Positions 44,441 through 57,210 are shown, counted from the stretch's first letter. The stretch is 64,000 nt of DNA from Larix kaempferi (GCA_027924585.1 BSBM01000321.1:1315001-1379000), one strand, 5' to 3'. Notes: generated from the sequence alone by a model not told the origin. A program made the numbers and translations.

Positions 44441-44452
44441 AAATATATATAG
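44441..44452 (-). promoter_or_regulatory. TATA box of the HMA first exon
   Basis: Minus strand CTATATATATTTT about 55-60 bp before the ATG at 44388, which fits a short plant 5' UTR. Confidence 0.55.
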
Positions 44453-44729
44453 CGGGCTGAGATAGTGACCGCATGGTGTACTGTCCTGGTGAGCCTGTAG
44501 GGAGAACCCCGGCGTAGGGAGGAGGCCATGACTGCCGCGATAAAGCTACCAACACTGAATATGACAGAGTTCGTGCCATTTGCAATAGCTAGCTATGGCT
44601 AAAACCACACGGAGATCTCCGTCTTTGAACCCCAATGCGTAGGTCTTCTTTCAGAAATTAGCTCAGTTGAATAGAAACCACATAGATGCATTTATTAGAA
44701 AACTAATAGCTGTAGTTTGGTCCACTTAC

Positions 44730-45340
44730 TTTTTGTGCAGTTTCCTTGTACAGGATCCTAAACGTAGTCTCCATTACAGAGACACCTGAATGTGCCAGAA
44801 TCCACTGGATCAGGCGAGCAAGCAGAGTTCTGGTCACAGTCTACCCGAATTTTGCAGGAAGGCTCTGACGATGTAGCCCACTGTATCTCCACTCCATAGC
44901 TCCAGTGACTCGCAGGCAACACCGGGTTAAAATTGAGGACACTCGTGTAAGCTTTGCACCCACCCGGGTGTACCCGTATTGTGCGAGAAGTCATAGAACC
45001 ACCTGTTGTATATGTGCAGCAGATACTGTCATTCTTGCACGCCATGGTGGCTTCATCAATATATCTATGACACGAACTTCTTGAGCTGCAATTCATTGGG
45101 GATGCCAATACTATAGGATCGCAATTGAAAAGCATAATCGTGCTGCTACTCGTGATATTGAAAGGCAGGCTCTCATTCAATTGCAATCCCCTGTTATTCA
45201 TATCTTCGGTTTGGCAATAATTTTTTATCAGAGGCGAAGGCTGAATGACCAGCCGCAGGGTGGTAGGATTGATACTAACGATTCCAAAAATGCTTCACAT
45301 AAACCCCACAATAAGCGTCTACAGATCCAGAAAAATATTT
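44730..45340 (-). pseudogene. Wall-associated-kinase-like receptor ectodomain (GUB_WAK), decayed
   Basis: WAK-type receptors bind cell-wall pectins. Minus-strand frame: INPTTLRLVIQPSPL, LNESLPFNITSSSTIMLFNC, NCSSRSSCHRYIDEA, CTYTTGGS, HPGGCKAYTSVLNFN, WSYGVEIQWA, then the Cys-rich end DCDQNSACSPDP and CLCNGDYV, stop TAG (44758-44760), DPVQGNC, and a good donor (AAAA/GTAAGT, last exon base 44730). The stop replaces the Trp of the usual YxWDPxxGxC motif. Upstream, stops at 45295-45297 and 45319-45321 interrupt the start of the domain. No TM or kinase exon is found downstream, where an HMA exon sits instead. Family assignment confident; the copy is dead. Confidence 0.87.
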
Positions 45341-45349
45341 CTGCAGCTA

Positions 45350-47971
45350 AAAAGATTCAAGTCATAAGACCACAACGAAGAAAATTAGAGCAATAGAGCT
45401 TAGTGGCAGCTTTGAGGATCATATACCCGAGTTCGCAGGATACAAAAATGATAACCCTGAAGGAGGGGGGTTAAGGTGTCGCCTGAGTAGGGTTCCCACC
45501 GGAGAAGCCACGTGTGGAATTGCATGACGTAGTGACGTGCTGGCAGGTGGTGGAAGTTCGAAATTTTGAAAGAGTTAGTAGAAGTAAAATATTAACAATG
45601 GGAAGTTTCAAAATTAAAGTAATATGCTATTTTTTTTTGCTTTGACGGATTTTCAATAGTTTTAAGGTCCAATCAATAAATCCGGTAAGTCATGTTGTTT
45701 TATGCCCCGTGTATTTGGTGGATGCTTCCTTTTTAGACAATTATGCAGGGAGGGTTCGACCCACCTTCGTAACACCTGTGGCGATTGCATGCACAATTAG
45801 CATGGCTATATTTTCATTTTTCACATGGGACATAAAATAGTATATATTTGTACACACCCACCGCTGGCCGTATGACATCTTTACAAATAAAAAACTCATG
45901 CAATGGACTGAATGAGTGTCATGGAGGCGATCCATTAAGGAAAGGATTAAGATACCTATTACTTGGAAAAGCTTCATCGATAAGGAAAGGCTTGCTTGAC
46001 CTTGGGAGAGCAAGGTATTATCCTCCAAAATAAATCTTGCTAAGTATGGCAATATTGCATATAATGTTTGACCGCAACATGAATACACATAGATCTTCTT
46101 ATAACATTTTATGCATACTAATCGACTGACTAGGAATGTAACAACTATGGGACTATGGGACTTCTAGAGGATAGGATGATCCAAGATTATTCCATGAAAT
46201 ATAAGAACTATATAATACGATGACACCAAATAGTTACTTTTAGCATTTCCGAAGTTGTTTGTCGACATTGTATAATATGCATAAATAGCACTAAGAAAGC
46301 AGAGGTCAATACAACCAAGAACTAGCTCTGTCAACAAACTATGCATAGATTGCACCATGCAATGCATATTTCAATAAATACAATCTTTGTCAATTGGATA
46401 TGTGAATATCGCACCATACAATACAACTATCAATTAGAATACCACCTTTAGCAATGGAGGATCGCTCTCTTGTAGAGATGCAATATGGTTAGTGTCCAAA
46501 CTCGGTCACCCAAGGATCGGTTATCATATCGATAACAACTATGTCATCAAGCAATATAGCGAATTTGTTGTCATCGACCCAACACTTTTCTATCCAACTA
46601 CCAGAGGCAGAAATTAAAACACTATATGCAACAATCGCAATGTTCGAAGATTGTCTAAATAAAAACCTCTATCAAAATGTAGTTGTAGAGATCGCTTACC
46701 GTAATAGAGGAATGAAAACTGCTCTCATGAACCAAAGACAATATAGATACAGAGATTGATACTACTTTGCCACATAAAAACTCTGTCAAACAACCAGTAA
46801 GAGGCATGAACTAAGAATACCAGGTTTATATACTGTTATGCAACGATCGACGGTTTAACACGGAGAACTTGTTTCGTTTTAACCACAACTCCATCAAGCA
46901 ACAAGGGCAGGATCTCTCCTCAGCGTGAACCCTGTTATATATAGAGAGAGAGAGAATTATATCAAGCGATTCAACTAGCAGAGATAGTATAACGATCAAC
47001 ATACGAAATCGTTCCATACATACAACAAAAAAGGAATTGGGCTCACGCAGAGATCGATCGCAAAGTCAGTAATATAAAAATTATAATGTAGTGTTCAAAT
47101 AAGGCATGACGCCCTTCTCTATCGGGTCATGTAGAAATCACAAAAAAATATGTCAACATCTATGCAAGGATTGTCTACGAATAAACTAATAATGTTGACT
47201 GGTTGAGATTGAGTTCATTCCTCGAAACATAACCTTCCTTGTCTACGAATAAACTAATAATGTTGACTGGTTGAGATCGAGCTCATTCCTTAGAACATAA
47301 CCTTCCTTTCCCATACTTTTAGAGTAGTCTTCCCAATACAAAAAAAAAATCAAACCATACACAGGTCTGCAATTAAAATTTCAGACCCTATGTGTTAATA
47401 GTTTAGTTCATAGTACAATTAATAGTACAGATAATTTAGATTAGTTAATAGTACATTAATTTTAGAGTAATTTTTATGCTTCTCTTAAAGATTATTTACT
47501 GTGCAAATACAACTCAGGATTCTGCATACAGATTTGAATATTGTAAAATTTAGGTGAATTGAATCACCTATTACTGTATGGTCAATATTTATAATTTCTG
47601 TTTGATACATATTCAAGAGGAAAGAAACGTATTCATCTACATACGCATCCCATATCCACTTTAGGCACATATTTATTTAGGGTAGGTTTCTCACTTGATT
47701 GTTGTCTCCATCGAAACCTAATGCAACTCCAGGCCATTCCATTCCAAGAAGCAAATTTAGTGATTTACATAAAAAGCCCTTAACAAAAAAAAAATTTTAA
47801 ATGCAATCAAGTGAATAGTTGTAAAATGAATCGAGTAAGATGGAAACCCAATTTGTCAAACAAATAATCATCCTAACAAGCGAAAAGCAAATTCCTAACA
47901 GTTAGCAAGCATATACCTATATTCCAAAATAATTACATGTTTCCTGGATAGCTTTATTCAATAACAGGTAA
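45350..47971. other. Intergenic DNA with doubtful coding relics
   Basis: At about 45865-46075 the plus strand reads PYDIFTNKKLMQWTE, stop, VSWRRSIKERIKIPITWKSF and further, with two TGA codons. It looks protein-like, but I cannot name it. Two near-identical 50-bp phrases (CTACGAATAAACTAATAATG) lie at about 47175 and 47241. No other gene is recognised. Confidence 0.4.
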
Positions 47972-49386
47972 AAAGTACACAGTTGAAAACAAAGCTGATT
48001 GCTAAAACTTGATCATTTACCTACGTTTCTGATACATCAAGTGGCCCACTTGTCTACCATATACCTATAAAATGCTTCAAACAATTACATGTTGAATAGA
48101 TAGCTTGTCCATCTCTTTTACACGCTTTACTAAACCAGAGGGTAAGTTAAGTAACTTCACCATCGGCCTAAGTTAACTAACTGCACATGAGATTCTCATC
48201 TCATGTGAAGAACACAACACACACATATATTTAATCTTCACGAGTTGGATTTATTTGCTCTTTTCCTACCAGTATCCTTCAATGCCTGTGCCTATGCTTT
48301 TGTTCCTTCTAACTTTCCTTTTTTCCTACCGGCGTTCATTTTTGCCCTCAAGGAGCAAATGCTAATATTATGTCCTTGACATATATGAATCACATATATA
48401 GATCGTGCTGAGCTATTAATAGCCGAGTACATGACACAAATATTTATGTTTTCCTAAGTTTGTTGTAAAGTTATATTTTTTTCATATTAAATATATATTT
48501 TAAAAACTATTAAAAACCATTTATTTCAATGTTTATTGGCTCTCCCTTGCAGACGTTCTTTGATGCCCAGGCCTCGGCGGCTGGCGAACGTCATAGGGGT
48601 TCTCGTACAGAGTGGAATTAAATGACTCTGCATTTGTGGATCAAGGACTTCATTTAAACAAATGAGATAAGACGTGCTAAAAGTACACAGTTGAAAACAA
48701 ATCTGATTGCTAAAACTTGATCATTTACCTACGTTTCTGATACATCAAGTGACCCACTTGTCTACCATATACCTATAAAATGCTTCAAACAATTACATGT
48801 TGAATAGATAGCTTGTCCATCTCTTTTACACGCTTTACTAAACCAGAGGGTAAGTTAAGTAACTTCACCATCGGCCTAAGTTAACTAACTGCACATGAGA
48901 TTCTCATCTCATGTGAAGAACACAACACACACATATATTTAATCTTCACGAGTTGGATTTATTTGCTCTTTTCCTACCAGTATCCTTCAATGCCTGTGCC
49001 TATGCTTTTGTTCCTTCTAACTTTCCTTTTTTCCTACCGGCGTTCATTTTTGCCCTCAAGGAGCAAATGCTAATATTATGTCCTTGACATATATGAATCA
49101 CATATATAGATCGTGCTGAGCTATTAATAGCCGAGTACATGACACAAATATTTATGTTTTCCTAAGTTTGTTGTAAAGTTATATTTTTTTCATATTAAAT
49201 ATATATTTTAAAAACTATTAAAAACCATTTATTTCAATGTTTATTGGCTCTCCCTTGCAGACGTTCTTTGATGCCCAGGCCTCGGCGGCTGGCGAACGTC
49301 ATAGGGGTTCTCGTACAGAGTGGAATTAAATGACTCTGCATTTGTGGATCAAGGACTTCATTTAAACAAATGAGATAAGACGTGCT
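47972..49386. repeat. Recent ~707-bp tandem duplication
   Basis: 47972-48678 and 48679-49386 are head-to-tail copies differing at only a few bases (for example AAAGCTG/AAATCTG and GTGGCCC/GTGACCC, plus one indel). The unit is non-coding and contains CAGGCCTCGGCGGCTGGCG in a GC-rich patch. Confidence 0.97.
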
Positions 49387-51356
49387 GGTACAAGGCGTTG
49401 TGGGCTGGCTCCAGAATCTGGTTGCATTAACACGATCCCACCTTCTGCGAAACTAGTAGGACTCTTGGATGAAGCGCCCAACTTCTTGAATATCAGTTCA
49501 CCGCATGATCTATGATCATGCGTCAGTCAAACTGGAAATCAACTTACATAATATCTAGACGTCATCCCTGAAAGTAAAAATTGGAATTAAAACCAAGTAT
49601 TTGATAACCTCGGGAATGGAGCTTACTCTCTCAGATATGCTCATGTAGGACATGGCATTTATTCCTTTTTCTTGGTAGATGTCATCCCTGAAGGTAAATC
49701 GGTACTTTAATAATCGTCCCGCGCCTTCATATGACTGAAGAATGCGGTATCCCTTCTTGGATCACATTACTGCTGCTGTTCGACTTTTTATCAGATGATA
49801 TGTGTCGATAGAGCCGTCTTAGAAGCGCATTTACAATTCAGAATGCATACCTCAGTGTGAACAGAGGGGCTGAGAGGAGTCGGCGGTAGTCTGACAGTCG
49901 ATCCATGTAGTTAAACAACTTCCCCGAACTCAGCATCTATCCTAGCGATTTTGATCTGGAAACCATGTGGAACATGCTTTTATCTATGATCCTGTGAAGT
50001 ACGGTCACGCCGAGCGGTAGGCCCCTTGATATTAACCCCTACAGATTCGAAACCAATGGAATGCTGAGCCCAAGCAATAATTTTGTGAGTATACCGGTTC
50101 ACACTCTTCGCAAGACCTTCTCACTGTGTGTATCCAGCAGTTGTGCGCCGAGTTTTTCCTAAACTCTGTGCAAAGATCATGTGGTGATTGCTTTTGTCTT
50201 TAGTTAAAATAATGAGAAATTTGCGAGTTATGTATTCTAGCATGAATATGACCTAAGTACGTTTATAAATAAGAATTAAGGTTGGAAAGTATCACTTAAA
50301 GTCTGAGTTTCGTATATGTTTGTGAAATGAATAATTACGTATTCATCTTTCATTTGTTTGAAGTGATCTGCAGTTGTGGTTACTAAGCATTCATCAATCA
50401 ATGATATGTTTTAAAAACACTAAACTAAAAATTGGCGGTATCTGCTCATAGTTTTCCACATCATCAATGCCTTAATAACTGAATTATGAAACTTCAAGTT
50501 AGAACTATTTCACCATTTTTTTTTAGGCTGGTTAAAATCTCGTATATTAAGGCAGACAACGAGTGAGTTGAGCCTTAGTTTTGTAGTTAATCATTGGGAA
50601 CAATGGAATCAAATTCCACGATCCTCTAGCTCCCGTATGGACTGTATATTTACCCTTGAGGATTTAAATTGTAATGATTGTCGAACTTAATTACCGTGAC
50701 TAATGTTTCGATTATTTTTTTTAATATTAAAATCTGCATTATATATGGAGGTTTGCATTAATTATAAGGATCTAAGATCTGTAAATCAATCTTTAGAGAT
50801 CCTTTCTAGCTGAATATTGTTTTTGATCCGAGGGTGAGATCGGTAGGTTGAGTGGCAGTACCTTTTAGCTGATAGTCGAGCTCTACATTTGAACAACTCA
50901 GCTCCAAAAGATCCCAAATACCACGTTAGTCGAATAGTAATTGCCAGTTAAATTTTAACACGATCACAGAAGGTGGGATCGTGTTAATACAACATCTGAG
51001 AAATGGTTTTATTTCGGCATTGTAAAACAAGAAGCTCAGATTTCTAAAATTAGATTACATAATGGTACAACTTAAATTTGTTTTTTTTTCATACTTTGGC
51101 ATCTAGTTTTATCATTTTGATTTAATATTAAGAATATATATTCTCATGTAATGTCCAAATAGATTTAAATACAGTAAGAAAAGGTAAATAACAAATGCCA
51201 CTGCAGGTGGCCATGTCCCTGTCGTTTGTTAACTTGTATAGTATATCGGTTAAATTGGAATATTGGTTAAATTAGTGACCATGTTCTTGGAGTTTGTTAA
51301 TTTGCATAACATGTCACTTAAAAATTGTTGGTTAAATAGCGACCTGCTGTTGAAAT
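49387..51356. other. Non-coding region bounded by a 22-bp inverted repeat
   Basis: ATTAACACGATCCCACCTTC (49425 on) recurs inverted at about 50967-50988. Between them no transposase is seen. A box-A-like TAGGTTGAGTGG at about 50850 and TCGAGCTCTAC beyond it hint at a tRNA-like relic. No gene is recognised. Confidence 0.45.
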
Positions 51357-51421
51357 ATGACGGAGCCTGTCGAGCATGACAGTTATGGCCAAGTCAACAA
51401 CGTCATCAATAACCACATATG
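51357..51421 (+). pseudogene. 5' part of a short host ORF split by the copia insertion
   Basis: An ATG at 51357 opens 65 nt that end exactly at the copia target duplication ATATG (51417-51421). Skipping the element and its second ATATG, the frame continues at 57515 to a TGA at 57639-57641, giving 63 codons. The residues after the junction (SVNDYDVRLPSFVQIHFVE) look protein-like but unfamiliar. A frame this short can occur by chance. Confidence 0.35.
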
Positions 51422-51703
51422 TGAAAGGGAACAGAGCAACAAATACAGGGTAAAAAAACAGGTTTACAGTGCTACAGCACTAAAAATGCAGTCACACACA
51501 GAAAACAACCAGCTCACTGTCGCATGCCCCCAGATTTCATTAATATCAAAAACACTAATACAAAAATGAATACCCGGCGAGGCAGGTGGTTCACATTCTC
51601 CAACCGGTGTTACGTGTCCAGCCTCATAAATAAAACATCACATTACATTGAATGGCAAAGGACCGCTACATATGGCGGTAGCTGGTTGCAATTAATGCCA
51701 ACA
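51422..51703 (-). repeat. 3' LTR of copia element
   Basis: 282 bp; pairs with 57228-57509. Differences seen are in the A/C run near 51451, one A/G near 51533 and one G/T near 51575. Confidence 0.97.
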
Positions 51704-51714
51704 AACTCCCCCTT
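51704..51714 (-). other. Polypurine tract
   Basis: Minus strand AAGGGGGAGTT directly before the 3' LTR, the expected primer for plus-strand DNA synthesis. Confidence 0.9.
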
Positions 51715-51790
51715 AATTGCAACTTTCAGCAAAAAACAAAAATTGGATATTTCATTGACAGAATCATAACATAACAAGCTATATCTACCG

Positions 51791-54700
51791 TCATACATGT
51801 ATTGCATTAAGAACGCCAAGATTCTTTCTGTGAAGCTCAAAAAGATCTTTCGCCAAAGGCTTAGTAAATATATCAGCCAACTGTTCCTTTGACCTGCAAA
51901 ATTCCAAGTTGATTTCTTTGTTGTTGACCAGTTCTCTGATTAAATGGTATCGGGTATCTATGTGCTTGCTTCTTTTGTGAAACACTTAATTTTTCGACAA
52001 TGCAATTGCAGAATTATTGTCACAAAAGATCACTGTTGGGTCCTCCTGTTCATACAACAATTCAGACAAACCTCTCCGCATCCACACTGCTTGACAAGCT
52101 GCTGATGTGGCTGCTACATATTCCGCTTCAGCTGATGAAATGGTCACTCTAGGTTGTTTTTTTGATGCCCACGAAACTGCACCTGAACCAAAATTAAATA
52201 CATAACCTGTTGTACTCTTTCTGTCGTCAATACTGCTTGCAAAGTCACTATCTGTAAAGCCTGTTAATTTGAAGTCTGAACCTGCTGAATACAAAATTCC
52301 ATAATGCACTGTTCCTGAAACATATCTTAAGATTCTTTTTGCTACTTGCCAATGAGAGTTTCTTGGAGATTCCATAAACCTGGAGATTAAGCTCACTGCG
52401 AACATGATATCTGGCCTAGTTGCTGTCAGATACATTAAACTTCCAACTAATTTCTTAAATTGTGTTGAATCCACAAAAGGTTCATTATCATCTTTACTTA
52501 GTTTAGTTCCTATTGCTATTGGTGTTGAAACTGGTTTACAATTCAGCATTCAGAATCTCTTTAACACATCTTCAGCATACTTAGATTGACATATGAAGAT
52601 CCCTTTTTCAGATTGTTCAACTTGAATTCTGAGAAAGTACTTCATCATTCCCAAATCTGTCATTTCAAATTCTGTTTTCATTGCTGTTTTAAAAGTTTCT
52701 ATAGACAGATTTCCTGTAAAGATTAAATCATCAACATATACGCATACAATCATGATTTTACCCTGCTGATTTAATTTTGTGTACAATGTAGGTTCACTAG
52801 CACATCTATTAAATCCATTACTCAGCAAGTATGAGTCTAATCTATTGTACCATACTCTAGATGCTTGCTTCAGCCCATATAAAGCCTTTTTCAGCCTATA
52901 AACTTTATTTTCACAACCTGTTATTTCATACCCAGTTGGCTGTTTTACGTAAACTTCCTCCTCTAAACGTCCATTTAAAAATGCAGATTTTACATCCATC
53001 TGATACACATTCCAATCATTCTGTGCTGCTATGGCTAAGACAAGTCTAACTGTGTCTAGTCTCGCCACCGGTGCAAAGGTCTCATTATAATCTATGCCGG
53101 GTTGTTGACTAAAACCTTGTGCTACAAGCCTAGCCTTATGTTTTTCAACCTTTCCATCAGCATTCAGTTTTGTTTTATATATCCATTTTACACCTATGCA
53201 GTCTTTTCCATCAGGTAAATCTACTAACTCCCAAGTTTCATTTTTCTCTATAGCATCTATTTCATCATCCATAACCTTTATCCATGCAACATCTTTAATT
53301 GCTTCTTCAAAACTAACTGGTTGATAAGCTAATAATGCAAAATTTGAGTTCAAATCCAGTTCATCATCATGTTGTTCATAGATTTCTTTTAGACTTCTAG
53401 ATTTTTGTTTTCTAAACCTAGATCTCAATTCTGCTAGAGTAGGATCAGATTCATCACTTACTTGTGAGCTTGATGTATGCTGCCCTCCAAGTCTTGATTG
53501 GTCTTCTTGCATAGAAGTTCTTGGTGTTCTGGTTTGAGGTGAATCAAAATCTATTATGTTCCTTCTTGGTGTGCTAGGTCCTGGTAGATGTGCAGGTACA
53601 TGTGCATGTGGAATTTGTTGTCCATCTTGCACATTTTCTTCATCATCTTCTACATGAGGTAAATCTGCTCCATGTGTAACTATTTCATCAACGCTTCCAT
53701 CCCATGATTTCTCTTCCTTAAATTCTACATCCCTGCTTACAATCAGCTTCTTGGTAATAGGGTTATAGAGTTTATATGCTTTGGAATGCTCACTATACCC
53801 AATGAAAATGCATTTTTCACTTCGATCATCCAACTTCCTTCTAATTTCTTTAGGTACATGGGAGTAAGCCACACACCCAAATATCCTAAGATGTGATACA
53901 TTGCAGCACTTGCCACTCCAAGCCTCTTCAGGTACTTTATTCCTCACACTTTTTGTATGACTTCTGTTCAAGATGTAGACTGAGCATGCAACTGCTTCTG
54001 CCCAAAACTCATTTGACAAATGCTTGGCCTTCAACATGCTTCTTGCCATGTTCATAATTGTCCTATTTTTTCTTTCTGCCACACCATTCTGCTGTGGTGT
54101 ATACCGAGCTGTAAACTGCCTCTTAATTCCATAATTTCTGCAAAATTCCATGAATTCATTCAATTTATATTCGCCTCCTCTATCAGACCTCAACACTTTG
54201 ATCAGCTTTCCGCTTTGTTTCTCAACCAAGGTTTTAAAATTCTTGAACACTTCAAAAGTTTCTGATTTTTGTTTAACAAAACATACCCACGTTTTCCGGC
54301 TGTAATCATCAATAAAGGTCAGAAAGTATAAGTTTCCAGCCAATGATGGATCTTGCATTGGTCCACACAAATCTGTATGAACTATCTCTAGAGGTTCCTT
54401 TGCTCGATAGGAAGTACCTACATGGAAAGCTTCTCTATGATGTTTTGCTAAAATGCAACTCTCACATGAGCTTGCTGGTTGTTCAATCGGTGGCAGCCCT
54501 CTAACCATCTGATTTTTCTGCAATAAGTTTAATCCCCCAAAATACAAGTGGCCATACCTCAAATGCCAAAGCCAAGACTGATCCAAACTTTGAACTTTAT
54601 AGGCATTCACACAATTCTGAATTTCACCTTTTAATGTAAGTGGAAACATTCTATTTTTGGTCATTTTAACCTTTGCAATCAATCCTATCCTAGGATTCTT

Positions 54701-55996
54701 GTCAAGAATTGTACAAGTGTCATGATTGAAAATTACCTTATAACCTTTCTCCATTAACTGTCCAATGCTAATTAAATTGCATTTTAGGCCAGGTACAAAA
54801 TACACATCATTAATATGTCTTTTATCTCCATTTTTTGCAAATACGTTAACAGTCCCTTTGCCATTGACTGAAACTTTGTTATCATCCCCAAACTTCACTT
54901 CAGACTTTACTGAACTATCTATTTCAGTGAATACTTCCTTGTTGCCAGACATATGGTTACTACAGCCACTGTCTAGAAACCATACATCATTTGAATTCTC
55001 TTGTGCAACATTGCAGGTAATAAAAACTGAATCAACTTTATTTTCTGATTTTTCAACTAAATTTGCAGACTGTTTTCTAGCATCTGCTTCCTTCTTTCTA
55101 CATTCCCTAGCATAATGCCCAAATTTCTTACAATAAAAACACTGAATTTTGGATTTATCAATTCTTTGATTCTGCTGTTGATGAAGATTATTACTTGCAG
55201 TTCTGAAATTTCCTGAATGTGTGTTTTGGACATATCTACCAGTCCTGTTTATGTTTGGTTCTTTTTCCCTTTGAGATTGAAGTCTACCCCTGCCTCTATA
55301 GAATGACCTTCCTCTTCCTCTACCAACTGTTAGCTGCGTTTTGAAGGCAGTATCAAGAGAGAAGTTTGAGTTTCTGTTTACCCTAGATTCATGGGACAGC
55401 AGGGATCCCATCAACTCATCAATTGAGAGCTGAGTCAAATCCTTTGACTCCTCAATTGCCACAACAACAACATCAAATTTACTGGGCAGACTTCTTAATA
55501 CTTTTTCCACCACCTTTTGGTCAGAAATCTGTTCACCATGGGTTCTCATCTGATTTACAATTGTCATTAAATGATTATGGAATTGGTCTACGGTCTGTGT
55601 TTCATTCATTTGCAGGTTTTCAAAGTTTTTCCTAAGGGTTTGTAATTTAGCAACCTTCACTTTGCTTAAACCCTGATAGACTGTGTCTAATATGTCCCAA
55701 GCGTCTTTAGATCTGCTTACAGATGCTATTCTAGGAAAAATTGAGTCATCCATAGCTTGCTGGATGAGAGAAAGTGCCTTAGCATCTTTCTTCTTGTTGT
55801 TTTTAAGCAAGTCTTTCTGTGCTTGTGTTAAAGCCAAGTAGGCTGCCTCATCAGGGGGTTCCAAGTACCCATTCTGAACTAAATCCCACAGATCTTGTGA
55901 ACAGAGAAGAGTTTTCATTTTAATGGACCAAAAGTCGTAGTTCTTACCTGTTAAAGGTGGAATTTGAGGCTGTCCTCCGAAGCTGCTCGACGCCAT
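51791..55996 (-). pseudogene. Copia gag-pol polyprotein with two in-frame nonsense codons
   Basis: From ATG 55994-55996 one frame covers the whole copia order: gag (UBN2-type, about residues 1-230), an Arg/Gly-rich stretch, a CX2CX4HX4C zinc knuckle (CFYCKKFGHYAREC, about 285), aspartic protease (WFLDSGCSNHMSG, about 340), GAG-pre-integrase (LWHLRYGHL), integrase core (HTDLCGPM ... DDYSR ... GVAERKN), reverse transcriptase (YVDDLIFTGN, about 1084) and RNase H (DSDFASSIDDRKSTTGY). TGA at 52550-52552 falls between RT and RNase H, and TAA at 51986-51988 within RNase H. Both are single codons in an otherwise continuous frame ending near 51791. The product would be truncated, so the element is now non-autonomous, though it can still be copied in trans. 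Confidence 0.95.
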
Positions 55997-57210
55997 GGCC
56001 CAAATCTTCTGAAATTTCTCCTTTTGCAGCTGTATGCAGGGTCCCCTATTTCAATATCCCTTCACGGCTTCCTTTCTGGTTGGTGATGGCTGGCAGTTTC
56101 AAGCCTGCATGGCTCCTTCTGCTATCCTTTCCAATTTCATGATATCATGAAGTGATCCCATTTACCCGAGGAGTAAAATCAAAATTTCCCAGATGGCTAG
56201 TATCCTGGGTTGCAGACGAGTGCCTCCAACGTGACAGTAGAACCTTGTGGAAGTATTTTTATCCTTCTCTTCCAGGATAGAAGACAAACGACACATTACT
56301 CCATCAACTTCCCGTTGAAGCAAAACTAGACCAATGCACTCAGGTTCTGAGCGAGCCTGACTCTAAATCGGATCAAACACTTGAAAAACCCATAACATTT
56401 CCATTTCAAAAACTACATCAGTAGGTCGCAATTTCCAGACCCGAGCACCACACAGCTTGGAAGGCCACGCCTCAGATTCTTCTAGCCATATCGATACCTA
56501 TTTACAATCACCCAAATGCCACGAAAACCCTGGAAGAGCCGTGCGCAGAGGTGCAGGTTTCAAACCCTGGGAACTCGGAGTGCCAGCCGGCCTCCCTTCT
56601 CACTACTCCCTTGTAAACTCGCCACAGCAGATACGCCTCTGCTGCTTCCTCGGTAGCCACCACCACCGCCGGCGTAGCCACTGAACTCAGTCTATAGGCC
56701 TGAGAAAAACTTTGGACGAACACATCCAAGCGAAGCAATGGGTAGGTAGCGCGGAAGATTCTGACCACATTCCAGTTTCCCGGAGCTCACGGGTGGTCCC
56801 TAATGATCTGCTAGTTCTTTTTGGTTTCGACTCGGCTCAGAATCACTCAACGCCTTTTCCCTTCACGGCTCGGCGTGGCTCCGGTCAATCTTCTCTCCTT
56901 CAGAGCTTGGTTACGTAGAGCAGATGCAGAACAACGGCAGAAACACTCACGACGCCTGGAATGGAGTGCGCGACGGAGGGCAAGTCAAATCTATTCAAGA
57001 CCGAAAAATTAGGGCGCCTGCTGGGGCAAGGGACGTTCGCCAAGGTTTATCAGGAAGTTATGCGAGCAAGACCGTGATTCTGTACACAAACTCCATTCCG
57101 GGCTCAACACCCTGTACACCGTCACTGTCACAACTTGAGCAGACGAAACCACTGGAAACTGACGGGTGCACGAGCTTCACACAGCTCCAAGTTGCAGGTT
57201 CCTACTAACC
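55997..57210 (-). other. Copia leader region with foreign sequence
   Basis: 1.2 kb between primer site and gag start. It has higher GC than the rest and several overlapping short frames on both strands; the only recognisable part is the kinase fragment at 56979. Confidence 0.6.
56979..57077 (+). pseudogene. Captured CIPK/SnRK3-like kinase fragment (antisense to copia)
   Basis: In the plus orientation the sequence reads GKSNLFKTEK, LGRLLGQGTFAKVYQ, then EVMRARP and TGA. LGRLLGQGTFAKVY is the glycine-rich ATP loop characteristic of CBL-interacting protein kinases. Only about 25 residues are recognisable. It lies inside the copia leader, so it was probably acquired from a host transcript or by gene conversion. 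No other kinase subdomain is present. Confidence 0.7.

Noticed and set aside
52861-55635. Plus-strand open frames inside the copia region
   Set aside because: They are antisense to the well-supported gag-pol frame and have no domain content.
56457-56768. Frames on both strands in the copia leader
   Set aside because: No domain or similarity recognised; only the kinase ATP loop further right is convincing.
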